64,000 nucleotides of DNA from Gorsachius magnificus (taxonomy: Eukaryota; Chordata; Aves; Pelecaniformes; Ardeidae). This document shows, in pieces, positions 42,395 to 53,975 of this stretch. Where the stretch lies: positions 620,001 to 684,000 of the forward strand of contig CM067086.1 of the NCBI GenBank assembly GCA_034008185.1. The letters run 5' to 3'. Every line of letters starts with the position of its first letter. Within the stretch, counting starts at the first letter, position 1. A model generated the notes under the pieces. It was not told where the DNA came from. It was given only the letters and a program-made list of their open reading frames with translations, and made no database searches. Made by a program: the position numbers and the translations under genes.

Positions 42395-45300
42395 ACAGCT
42401 CCGGTTTGGGGCTTTTACAGGAAGGAATACGTCCTATGGAATTGTGAGAAACTGGTCAGTCTTTGCCCTCAGCTCAGCCCTGAGAGTCGCTATGGGCTGA
42501 GGACTTCTCCATGAGACTGGAGAAGTCAAAGAGACCTAGCTCAGATTGTTAGAAATTGTCGGTAATTCGTTTGCTTCTGCAATAAGGTGGTTTTTTAAAA
42601 AAAAAAATGTCCAAACAAACAAGTAAAACAGCCACAGGGATTTCCAAGGAGTGCAGCACGTAGGCCGATGAGCAGATGGGTCTGGCTTGCTGGTTGGTCT
42701 CAGTATAGGTCTCTCTCAAAGCAAGCTTTGCGTCTGTCCTGCCAGGGGTAGAGGCTTCATCTACCGGCTTCTTCTGGCAGATCTTCAGGTCTCTGAGCTC
42801 TTTCCTGAAGGGATGAGCAGGGGGTCTCTTCCAGACAAAACCATGGGCATGTCTGCAGGTGCATTTTTCTGGTTTGAGCTCCACCACCATCTTATAGCAC
42901 GAACCCAGGTGCTTTGCCTGTGTCAGCCCTTTGCGTAGCGGACTTGTCCAATTTTGGGGCAAGATCCATCTCTTCCTTTCTTGTGTGCGTGCAGCCCTTC
43001 GCACGAGCGACTACGCCGAAAGAAAAGGCCGTAATCTTGGGAATTCCTTTCGCCCTGTGTGGGCAGAGATGTCAAGGGGATCGCAGCCCTAGGCATGGGT
43101 GCTGTAAAAATAACTGATGGAGACCGCTGTGGTTGTTCAAGAAGTATGGACTGGCCTTCCCTTCTGGCGCGTGCCAGGGTGTGGTGGCAGTGTCTTGGAG
43201 AGCAGTGCCGTCCTGATGGGCCTCCCCGTGCCCTGCCGGCCCAGAGATCCCTATGGAGATGGCAGGATGGGCAGCCTCCGCAGGAGAGTTGTGGCTCCGT
43301 CTCCCGTTTGCAGACGCGGTTGGGTGGAAGAGCTCCAGAAGGTTCACTGAGAACCTAGAGGGAGGTGCGTTAAGCAGAGCATCCCACTGAATTCAGTTCT
43401 AGACCAGAGGCGTAAGCACTGACATACGTCGCTGGTGCCACAGCGTTGCCCTTCCCTAGCCTCGTGGGTGTGAGCGGACTTCTAGGAGAGACCCAGGGAG
43501 GGGAAAACAGCTTTTCTATCACGACAGACCCCAATCCGCACAATGAGCCTCTGAAAGAAATGGACGAGGGGGGGTCTGGCAGGGGATGGATCCTGGCTGC
43601 AGGGTACGCCTGTGCTGTTCCAAAGACATTGGAGTCTGTCCCAAAAGAAAGTGGGGAAATAAAGCTTAGAAAACCACAGCAAAGCGGGCTGTGCTGTCTT
43701 GGGGGAGTCTTGGGTGGCTGAAACTCTGGTTGTTCATCTTCTTGGCTTAGCTTTTCCCCACAAAATTGGCCAACGCCGCAGCCGTTCCAGCCTTTTAGAT
43801 CACCCGTAGCTCCCAGGGTTGTCCTACAGCCTTCGGAGGGCGATTAGCGCCAGAATAAATGTTAGCTCTTCTCTTCTGAGGTTAAGGAATGGTTTGTCAC
43901 GTGTGTGTCAGCTTCCAGAGAAGCTCCCTTCACAGTTGGGGACTGTCTGAAGGACTTGGGGCAAGGGATGAACCCAACGTGCCGTGCTAGAAGGAGGTGT
44001 CTGGTTGGAGCGGGATGAAGTCAGTGCTCTCTCTGCTCCCCTTCCATGGACAACTCATGATTGTTGAATGAATTTTGCTGATAGAACTCTCATGGGAGGA
44101 TCGGAGAACTACAGCGGGGATAAGGAAGTAGGAAAACATTGTCAAAAGCATTCATGAACTGCAGAAAGTCCTAAATCATCTTCTAATCACCGAGATGCCT
44201 CTGAAACCTTTGTCCATAACACAGTGATGTGGAGATCCTGAGGGACAGTTGAACAGTGAGTGGGCCACGGTTGTGGTGTTCTGTGCTGAGAAAGTTTGGG
44301 TTGTCTCCCTGAGCTTCTTGTACCCGTTGAGACCCCATCTGCTGCCTCTGTGTTGCGTTAGATTTGGGGCTCTATGACTAGGAGGGGCCTTCAAGACATC
44401 CGAGAGGTAGGACTGCTCCGAGAGCATCTCTTTGAGAGTAATTTTTTTGTAGTTTCCGAAAGATGGTGACCAGTAATATTCGTACACATGGCAGCCGAAC
44501 ACGAGGGCCATGGGCCTGCTGTGGCCGTGCTTTGTGAGCACGGAGGAGCAGATGGTCCCTGTCCTCCGTTATTTACCTCTTTGGGAAAGCTGTTGCTCCC
44601 TGCTTGGAGCAATGTCTTGTTTCATGGCCAACATGGCCAGATCTTGCACTCTGACCGCCGTATCCTCCTCGCCAGGCTGAAACTCCCTCCCAGCAGGCTG
44701 CTTTCTCCAGTGTGAGCTCACACACGTGAGGATGCAACCACTGCTCAGCCTCCTGGTCATAAAGAGACCAGACAGGGACTTTTGTGAAGCTTCTTGTGCA
44801 TCCCGAGCAGCGTTCGTTCAACCTTTTCCATCCAAACTCCGGTATTTCCATGCCCTCTTTCCAGGCAAAGAGAGGTGGGCCACCAATTCCAGCGGCGGGA
44901 TATAGAAAAACCAGGACTATTTCTCCATCTTCTGCGAGGTTGTGTTGAGGGCTCGCGGGGCTCCCATTGGCCCCGAAAACTGGAGCCTTTCATTTATTTG
45001 GTTTTTTTCCAACAGGTTCCCAGCCTCTCCATGCTACTTTTGGGTGATGGCCCTGCCTCTTGCTTTGTTATTACGCAGCAGACGGATCGCTGCCGCTTAC
45101 CGGCTGATTCACGATGCAAGAATGAATATTTTTCTTGGGGTTTTTTTTTTTTTGCTTTCTTTTCTGTTCCAGCCATATGTGTGGCACCTTTGGGTGGAGA
45201 ACTGCAACAAAAAATGCAGAATGGCTTTGGCCCAGGGTCTCTGCTAGGAACCCCTCTGCTCCTTGGTGTCTCTATATTAGCAGCTGCATTTTAGCACTGT

Positions 45301-47307
45301 CCTGTTTGATCTCTCTCCCGTTGTCCCTGAAGGTTCCACACGAGGGAAGTTTCCACTCGGGACGTGGCTCGGCGTGAACTGAAACGCCCTGGGGAAACTC
45401 AAGGCTGCAAACGCCGCGGGGCAGGGGCTGCCTGGCCGCTATTTGGATCGCCAACAGCCAGCCCAGCAGACCCATGGTGTTGGGGAGGTCCCGCGTTGCA
45501 TTTTGCAATCGAAAGGTGCTGCCGGTCCCGCGAGAAGACGAAAAGCGGGGTTTGCTCTGCGCCGTTTCCGATGAAGGCAGCCGGGCTGCTGCGGTTTGAC
45601 CCGGCCGGCGCCGTGGCGCTCGTTTTGGGGGGCAGGAAAAGAAGATGCATCCAGGGGGGAGATAATTCCAAACGTAGATATTGAAAGGGAGGGGGACGGG
45701 GTGCGTCGTGCGCAGGCTGGGGACAGTCGTAGGCGGCCGGTGGCATCGGCAATAGGCAAGACGGGAGGGGTTGTGGTTGGGAGATGGCGAATGGCCCAGC
45801 TGCGAAACCCGTGTGCGATTTAGCAGGAGGGGCGCTGGCGGTGAGCGGAGATAAGAAAGGGAGCATTCAGGTCGGGTGCTGGGGAGGGCAGCCGGACTCG
45901 CGCGGGGCTGCGGCGGCGTCCCCCGAATGGAAGCGCTGAAGGGCCAGGCGCACGGGGCAGAGCCCCACGGAGCGAGCTGGGAATGAATGACCTTCTGCTG
46001 GCCTGGACAGAAGGCTCTAAGAGGTCTTTTAATCTATTGATCTAATGACTCACACAATTTGTGTAATTTCCTTGCCTTCCCACTCTTCCCTCATAACTCG
46101 GCTCTTTGTCACGGTGCTGGCTGGCAGCAGGAGGGGCTTGGGCGCTCAGGACCTGTGGGCTGGTGCCTTCAACCAGCAGCCAGGTGTGATTTCTGCTTTG
46201 GTGGACGCCGCTGGGTCGAGCGGTGCCGCGAAGCAGCAGCGGGTCCTGGCTCTTGTCCTCTGCGCTGGAGGGAGATGGGGCGATGGCTGCCCCGGGGGGG
46301 GGGGGGGGATGGCGACCCCGGAGGGATGGCGACCCCAGGAGGGAGGCCCCAGGGTGGGGATGGCCGCTCCCGAGGGGGATGGCCGTCCCAGAGGGATGGC
46401 TGCCCTGGGGAGGGATGGCCACTGAGAGGGGGATGGCTGCCCCGGGGAGGGATGGCGACCCCAGGAGGGATGGCCGCCCAGGGAGGATGGCTGCCCGGAG
46501 GGATGGCTCCCTGGAGGGTTGCCTGGGCCAGGTACTAGGAGAGGGCTCTCGATTTAGTCCACCAGGTCCCTGACCTTCCTCATGCATCTCTTCTGCGCTC
46601 AACCCTTTCTGGGAAGGTCTTACCCAACGTCATCCATCCCTTGTGCTGCTGCGCCCGCCGCTCAGGTGCTGCTGCCCTGAGGTTTGTCCCCCTTTGGGCA
46701 CATCCTTCCCCCCCTCATCTCAAGGTGGAGACCCCTCGTTCTGTGCCTCGAGGAGCCGTTCTGCCCGCGGGAATCTGTGTGGTCAGTGCCCCCTCCCTGG
46801 GGTGACCTCCTCATCCTCTCCCCCGCGTGCTGCCCTCCCCCCGGCCGGCCTTCCCTCGGGGTTTGTCCACTCCGCGGCTTTGGAGCGAGACCCAGGACAC
46901 CCAGGGAGCTCGGCGGGTGGGGGGGGATCCAAGCAGCACCCATGGAGCTTGCTGGGTGGGGGGGATCCAAGCAGCACGCCTGGTATCCGAGTTGTATTGT
47001 CTGGTAACTGTTTGCTAAATCCCTGGTGCAGGAACTATGTTCCGGTGCCGGAGACAGCTCACAGTTAGTCAGAAAATGCAAACAATGATTTTTTTTTTTT
47101 TTTATTTATTTAATTTTTTAACCTCAGTTTCAGTCTGAAAGCCTGTAGGGAAATAGCCAACATGGCAGCGATCCCTAGGGATTTTTTTTTTTTTTAATAA
47201 TGGTTTTAATTGCGTCATTACTTGTTATTTACTGGGGGGGGGGGGGGGGCTGGAGAAGCTTGGCTCAGCTCAGGAAAAGGTAAAGCATGAAGGTGACCAA
47301 GCAAGTC
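42395..47307. other. MYRF: MYRF intron 1, AT-richer unique segment
   Basis: This stretch is less GC-rich than the rest of the window. Modest open frames lie on both strands (for example minus 42549-43004 and minus 44176-44541); I recognise none. Homopolymer runs cluster at its end (T15 47089-47103, T14 47182-47195, G16 47234-47249). A short array is at 46294-46520. Confidence 0.45.
46294..46520. repeat. G15 run and short degenerate minisatellite
   Basis: G15 at 46294-46308 is followed by repeated GGGATGGC(T/C/G)-containing units of about 18-24 bases, such as GGAGGGATGGCGACCCC and GGGATGGCTGCCC, roughly ten copies. Confidence 0.88.
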
Positions 47308-47740
47308 ATAGACTCATAGACTCACAGAATCATAGAATGCTAGAATGGTTTGGGTTGGAAGGGACCCCTAGAGGTCACCGAGCCCAACCCCCCTGCAGGA
47401 GCAGGGACACCTTGAACCACATCAGGTTGCTCACAGCCCCGTCCAACCTGGCCTGGAATGGTCCCAGGGATGGGGCCTCCACCCCCTCTCTGGGCAACCC
47501 CTGCCAGGGTTTCACCACCCTCATTGGAAAGAATTTCTTCCTTAGGTCTAGTCTAAACCTACCCTGGTTTAGTTTAAAGCCATCCCCCCTTGTCCTGTCC
47601 CAGCTGGCCCTACTAAAAAGCTTGTCCCCCCCTTTCCTCTGGGCCCCCTTGAAGCCCTGACCGGCCGCACTCAGCTCTGCCCGCAGCCTCCTCTGCTCCA
47701 GGCTGAACACCCCCAACTCTCCCAGCCTGGCCTCGAGTCC
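47307..47740 (-). mobile_element. CR1 LINE, 3' part, second subtype
   Basis: The tail repeats TCATAGACTCATAGACTCAC and CAGAATCATAGAATGC are followed by GGTTTGGGTTGGAAGGGACC. The minus strand at 47375-47716 encodes [13 protein letters not shown] and KLFSRASWDRTRGDGF as one open frame. It is truncated near CCAGCCTGGCCTCGAG. Confidence 0.94.
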
Positions 47741-49702
47741 CCAGGCACCTTGCCGAAAAGTAGCTTTGTTGGAGCAGAGGGCTCTGGTAGTTGAGGGTAG
47801 GGAGATGCATCGTGCAAGTCAAGATGAGGAACCGAAGGGTGGGAATGGATTAGTGCGGCTCCTTCCTCAGGAGGTGAATTCATCAGCTGAAGCCTAATTT
47901 GGAATTGCATCTGTCCGAAGGACGTGTCCTCTGCAGTGGGAAACTCCGGGTTCGGTGGGGGACGCCCCGAGGAAAATTCTGTGGTCTGTGCGATTCAGGG
48001 ATGCAATGGTTGGTATCGGCTTAAGATGGATGGAACCGGAGAGAAACAGCGTCCACTGTGTCCTTCTGTCCGTCCCGCACCTGGGAGCTCCAGGAGGGCA
48101 CGAACTCCCAAGCAGGGCTCCTCAGCTCGCACGTCGACCCTGAACCCTGAGGGTTCTCCCTGGACCCCTTCCCCAGCCCCAGGGCTGCTGTCGAGCCCCG
48201 CGTGCGCCAGCTGTGGGGGTCCCTGCACACCCACCCTTTGCACGCCGCAGCCGCCGGGTAAGGCTTAGACCCCTGAAGTGGGACACGTTGAATCTCCTCC
48301 TTGGGGAAAGAAAGGAGAGCCCTGGACCTGTGTGCCTGGTTTGCTTCTCTTGACCACCTTGCTCTGCTCTTAGATCCTGGCCTTGGGTCTTGGGAGGTTT
48401 GTGCTGGGCGTGTAGCAGAGGTAGATGAGGGTTTCCCCCAGCGATGGTAGAGGAAACCCAACGACCTACGAAGCCTTGGGTCCCCTTTTTGACTTCTGCA
48501 GGCGTTGAATCTGGAGCAAACGCAATGGCAGCGCAGCACGGAGCGCGAGCGCTGGGGGGTGGCACGTCCCAGCTGCGTGAGAAGAAGGAAAAGCCCGATG
48601 CCCTGACACTCCTGCTTGTGAAAGATGGGTGGTGGTTGCACAAAAGTAGTGATGGCCCTCCCAGAGCCCTGGCAAAAGTCCCATCTAGATAAATCGCTCT
48701 GCTTTCTTACACCCAGTCTCCCCTGGAGGCTGTCCAGGCTGGACAGGGGAGACCTTGTTGCCTCCCAGTTAGAAGGGAGGAACGAGACGCCCGAGCTGGA
48801 CGTGGTGTTCCAGGCAATGCTTGGCTGCCCGTAGGTTTGTATTCCGGTGCTGTTGGATTATTAATCTTCCTGCCGAAGGATTGTTTTCTGCTGGAGGCGG
48901 GGGTGGTGGTGGGGGTGTTCCAGGAGAAGCAGCGCCGCTCCAGATCCCAAGTCCTCCGTGCATGTGGTGTCCATGTCTTCAGAACCGGGCTGAGAGCGAT
49001 CTCCAGAGTGGCTCCTGGAGAATCGCCGAGTTTCCTAAGAGCCTTGCCAGGAGCCACAAGCCCATCAGCGTTGGTGGCCCTGCAGCAAGGTCAGTGGCCG
49101 GGGACCGGGTCCCTGGGCTCTCCCTGGCAGCAGCGGAGCAGCAGGGACATTGCTCGGCCGCTTCTCAAGTCCCTGGGCCTTTCTGGGTCTTTATTGCCCC
49201 TCCCGGTCACCGCCGAGCGTGGCGAGGCTGGGCCATGGTCTCTACTTCATGCCAGGTATATGGGTGGTACAAAATACTATTATTTTTTTTCCTGTATCAC
49301 CGATACGCTCTGGTAATAACCCAGGGAAGTTGGGTTAAGTTGTGAGGGAAGTTTATGACGATGGTGAAAAGAGCCGTGCTGGACCTTTGCTGCCGTGACG
49401 GTGACGGGGAGCTCACGCGCAGAGGTGTTACCCTATGGAAAAAGGTCCCTCCTGTCCCCCAAAACTTGTGGTCTAGGTGAAGTTAGTGGGCTGCAGGGAG
49501 GAGCGGGCAAGAGCGGAAGGTTCATGTCTCCTTTTTCACCCTCCCAAGCCCTTCATCTGAAGCCTGGTGTGCTGTAGTCCCTGCTTGGGGCATGGCTGGA
49601 GGGTCTGGGAGCCCACCTGCATGGAGGAGAGCCCCGGCAGAGGGATCCCAAGGCTGTGCTGAAAGCCTCTCCCCGTTCCCGTTGTCCTCTCCTGGGCTGG
49701 GG

Positions 49703-50002
49703 AATCATAGAACAGAATCATAGAACAGAATCATAGAATCACTTTGGTTGGAAAAGCCCTTTAAGATCATCGAGTCCAACCGTTAACCTAACCCTGCCAT
49801 CCCACCACTAAACCCTGTCCCTAAGCACCTCATCTGCCCTTCTTTGAAATCCCTCCAGGGATGGGGACTCGACCACCTCCCTGGGCAGCCCATTCCAGAG
49901 CCTGACAGCCCTTTCGGTGAAGAAGTTTCTCCTAATGTCCAACCTAACCCTGCCCTGGCGCAGCTTCAAACCATTCCCCCTCGTCCTATCATCGGTGCTG
50001 AG
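49703..50002 (-). mobile_element. CR1 LINE, 3' part (about 300 bp)
   Basis: Three copies of an AATCATAGAACAG/AATCATAGAATC tail unit precede ACTTTGGTTGGAAAAGCCC. The element continues to CAGAGCCTGACAGCCCTTTC and TTCAAACCATTCCCCCTCGT. It is the best-preserved copy of the TTAAAGGGCTTTTCCAACC subtype 3' end in the window. Confidence 0.93.
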
Positions 50003-50752
50003 GGTGGCGGGGCCGGCCCCGGGCTCGGGAAATGCCGGATGAAGCGGCCTCCTCTGGTCCTGCTGGTGTCCCCCCCCACCCCCCCCGCCAGCCCTCCAAC
50101 ACCCTCAATCCAGAGAGGAAGATAAAGGCGTTGTCTTCGGCCTCTGCGGGACTCCAAACAAACAGGGCAATGTGCCCCCCTGGGCAGGCACCTTGGACCC
50201 CGCCAAATGGGGACGCTTGTGTGGGCGCTGCTGTTCCTGCCATCTTAGTGCATGAATGGACAAGCGGGGCATTGAGGGCCGCGGGGACAGGCACAAACGC
50301 TCCACTGTGTCCCCTCTCACACCTTCCCCTCCTCCTCCTCGGCCCCCGTGCCCCGAGGACAATGGCTCCAGCCATGCCAAGGTTCACAGCTGGCAAGGGC
50401 GGAGGAGAGGACGGAGAGCCGGAAGGAGAAGGGACCTAGGAGGGTCCGGGGGGATAACGGCTCCAGGAGGGAAGGGTCGAGGCGAGATGGGGAAATTCGA
50501 GAGGGGCTGGAAGAGGTGAAGGTGTGGAGAGGCCGGCAGGAAGGAGGGAGAAGGAAGAAGTTTGGCCATGAGGGACGGGGTTCAGTCATCTCCTTGCCAT
50601 GGAGCTGCCTGCCTTTTCCGGCAGGGTTCCCTGGGGACGTGCCCATGCCCAGGGGATGATTTCCCCTGGCTCCTCATGCCCCTTCCGTCTTGGGATGTCT
50701 CACCACACCCCATGTCCTCCCTGAGGCCTGGGAGGTGGAGAAGGAGCTCGTT

Positions 50753-50779
50753 CTGTGTGTGTATATATATATCTATACG
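50753..50779. repeat. (TG)n(TA)n microsatellite
   Basis: TGTGTGTGTATATATATATC is a short dinucleotide repeat. No associated element. Confidence 0.8.
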
Positions 50780-51289
50780 GTGCATGTACATATGGGCTTG
50801 TACCCCCTTCCTGCTGGTACGTCAGGAATGTCAACGCTGCACGGCAGGAATGGGAGCACGGGTCACCGCGGGCCTGGGCCAGGACACATTCAATGCTTAG
50901 GGACACTTCCAAAGGCGTTTTTGGTCAAGCGGAGGAGTCGTGGGGCTGCGGTGAGAGCAGAAGGGAGCCTTGCAGGGGATGCGGTGATGCTGCTGCAGAC
51001 GGTGCTGCCGCCTCTGGGCTGCAGCCTGGCGATGGCTCAGTTCCTTGGTGCGCGTTCGTTACAGGTCTTTTGTCGCTGGTGCTGGTTCACAGTTCTGCCA
51101 GGTTGTTGCTCCAGGGTCTTCCCGGCCACTGGAGACCCCGTAACGCTTTTAGCCCACTGTGGTAAATCTGGGGTTGTGGCTAAATCCCACCTGTCCTGCC
51201 TCTGCGTTCCTTCCAATGCACCGCGTCCTCTCGCATCCCACCCTGGCTGGCACGGGAATGTGGTAGTTTCTTCTCTGAGCGGTGAAGAG

Positions 51290-51690
51290 GATGGCAGCGG
51301 GGCCGGGCGTGGAAGGGGACCCCAGCAGGGCCAGGCGTGGAAGGGGACCCCAGGCATGGAAGGGGACCCCAGCGGGGCCAGGCGTGGAAGGGGCCCCAGC
51401 GTGGAAGGGGACCCCTAAGGGCCAGAGGGAGTGGAAGGGGACCCCAGTAGGGGACCCAGGGGCATGGAAGGGAAGGGGACCCCAGGTGGGGGACCAATGG
51501 AAGGGGACCCCAGTGGGGCCCAGGGCAGTGGAAGGGGACCCCAGCATGGGGACCCAGTGGGGCATGGAGAGGGGACCACCCCAGGCATGGAAGGGGACCC
51601 CAGCGGGGCCAGGCGTGGAAGGGGACCCCAGGCGTGGAAGGGGATCCCAGCAGGGCCAGGCATGGAAGGGGATCCCAGCGGGGCTGGCCT
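51290..51690. repeat. 28-bp minisatellite
   Basis: Units based on GGCGTGGAAGGGGACCCCAG plus CGGGGCCA (28 bases) repeat, with shortened and expanded variants, about fourteen copies of GGAAGGGGACCCC. Frames on both strands stay open across it (GSPSTPGPAGVPFHA-like peptides), an effect of the units. A 14-bp unit, GGTACAGTCACGTT, repeats three times just after it (51754-51795). Confidence 0.93.
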
Positions 51691-53451
51691 GGGAGCAGGG
51701 ATGCTGCCGGGGAGCTCGCCGAGAGCGAAAGACCTGCCAGGGAGGAGGGGGTCAGGTACAGTCACGTTGGGTACAGTCACGTTGGGTACAGTCATGGCCC
51801 CTCCATGGATGGGGTGTAGGGGGAAGGTGTTTCAAATAAGTGACGCACAAATTAGGGTCTCTGGAGCCTACATCTTCTGGGGAATGCCCAAATCCTCACA
51901 AACCCCAATCTCCTTAGCCCACAGTGTGGGGTTTGCCCCAGGGTCTCATCCTGCAGGCTCCCAGAGCTCAGCCTCGGCGCTGTTTCTGGTGTGACTTTGC
52001 ATCTTGGGTTTTCTGCTCTGGCTTGACTGGGGGATGCACGAGCTGCCCCCTTGCTTCGGAGGGGCAGGGCTGTCCTTGGTGATGGGCTGCCAGGGGAATG
52101 TCCCCGAGCTGGGACGCGGGGTGGTGGCTGTCCCTCTGCCTTGCCTGGGACAGCCCCACCTTTTGCGATGGGAAGGGGCGAGCGCCAGATTTGCGTCTGT
52201 GCGGGAGGAGGGTGCCCTAACGCCACCGCAACCGCGCCGGGACAGCATTTAGGAATGTGGAACCAGCCGGCGTGGCTCGGTGTAGCTCCAGCAGCGTCCG
52301 ATCAAGCCAAGGTCCCTGAAGTCAAGCAGTTGCATCCATTGACACCACCTAAAAGTTTCCCCCGGCGGCAGCCCGGGCAGCCCGTCCTGGCGGGGCCGAA
52401 GGAAGACGATGGAGGGGTTGGGGTGAGGAGGGGCTCACCCCATGGGGGAGCGACACTGCGGTTCAGGGAGGGGACCTTGGGGACCCCTTTAGTGCCTCGG
52501 CTAGCTGGGGCTTCGCTCCGGGGTGGTCCCGAGGGCATTTTGGGGGAGATGGGGGAGCGCTCTGGCTTGGCATCCCACTCGGGTTACAGGAGCCTCTTCT
52601 GCTGGGAAGCGACTGGTTATCGTTACAGTCAGGTAATAAAGAGCATTAATTAAGGAGGAATGCTGGGCCGGTATCTGGGGGGAGGCAGGGGCTGCGGGGT
52701 CGCGGTCCCTCCCGGCGGAGGGGATGTTCCTACCCCTCCGTACGCTCAGGGCACGGTGGGGAGATGGTCCCCCTGTCCCCGTGCCTGGCTCTCCCCGGCT
52801 GGCGGGTGCATAGCCCGGCTCTCCGGGCAGGGACAGGATTTTGTTGTGGCCCCTCGCCGTGTCCCGCTCCGGGCAGGGCAGGGCTGCCATCCCCGTGCTT
52901 CCCACGCTTCGCCCCATGCGGCAGAGCCGGCCGGGCTCCTGCTGGCGGGGAAGGGGGTCCGAAGGCGAGCACCATCCCCGCAGCTCCCCGGGCTTAGGCG
53001 GTGTTTGGTTAGCCGGCCACGGCACGGATTCCTCCCGCTGGCGGCCCGGCCGGCAGCCAATCCGCCCGGGCCAAAGGATAAACAGGGGAGGAAGCAGAAG
53101 GGGGTGCTGAGCAGCGGCGAGGCCCCGGGAATGTGCCGATGCGGCAGCCCGGCCCGCCGGTTGCACAATCCCTCGAGCACGGCGCTCGGGGCCGCGCCGG
53201 GACTCGGCACCTCACTGCGGCACCGGCCGCCCCCCGGCGCCGCTGAGCATGGTGGGTAACGCCGTGCCGTAGCAGGTCATGGCTGGTGGGCCTCCGTGCT
53301 GAGCCGTGCATCCCACCGACGCTCGGCACCCGCTCTGGTGCGTGTCGGAGAGCCGCTGGGAGAGGGGACACCCTACCTTGCTGTGTGGGACCATCAGCCA
53401 GGAGCTCCTGGGGTCTCCTGGTCCTTGTCCCACCACGCACCCGGCTGGGAC

Positions 53452-53547
53452 AGGGTTTAGTGGTGGGATGGCAGGGTGAGGTTAAAGGTTGGACTCGATG
53501 ATCTTAAAGGGCTTTTCCAACCAAAGCGATTCTATGATTCTATGATG
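53452..53547 (+). mobile_element. CR1 3' end fragment
   Basis: GGGTTTAGTGGTGGGATGGC, GGTTGGACTCGATGATC and GGGCTTTTCCAACC form a sense CR1 3' end of about 95 bp with the ATTCTATG tail. It sits 34 bases before another sense CR1. Confidence 0.9.
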
Positions 53548-53580
53548 TTTTGTTACCTGCTCCCTGTTGAGCACTGATTT

Positions 53581-53975
53581 GGGAGTTGGGGGTGTTCAGC
53601 CTGGAGCAGAGGAGGCTGCGGGCAGAGCTGAGTGCGGCCGGTCAGGGCTTCAAGGGGGCCCCGAGGAAAGGGGGGGACAAGCTTTTTAGTAGGGCCAGCT
53701 GGGACAGGACAAGGGGGGATGGCTTTAAACTGAAGCAGGGGAGGTTTAGACTGGAACTAAGGAAGAAATTCTTTCCAGTGAGGGTGGTGAAACCCTGGCA
53801 GGGGTTGCCCAGAGACGTGGTGGAGGCCCCATCCCTGGGAACATCCAGGCCAGGTTGGCGGGGCTTGAGCAACCTGATGTGGTTCAAGGTGTCCCTGCTC
53901 CCTGCAGGGGGGTTGGGCTGGGGGACCTCTAGGGGTCCCTTCCCACCCAAACCATTCTATGATTCTATGATTTTG
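53581..53975 (+). mobile_element. CR1 LINE, 3' part, second subtype
   Basis: It starts GGGAGTTGGGGGTGTTCAGC and encodes [20 protein letters not shown] to about 53850. One or two bases are lost near 53845-53865 (GGGAACATCCAGGCC; GGTTGGCGGGGCTTG), shifting the frame. It ends ACCATTCTATGATTCTATGA. Confidence 0.93.
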
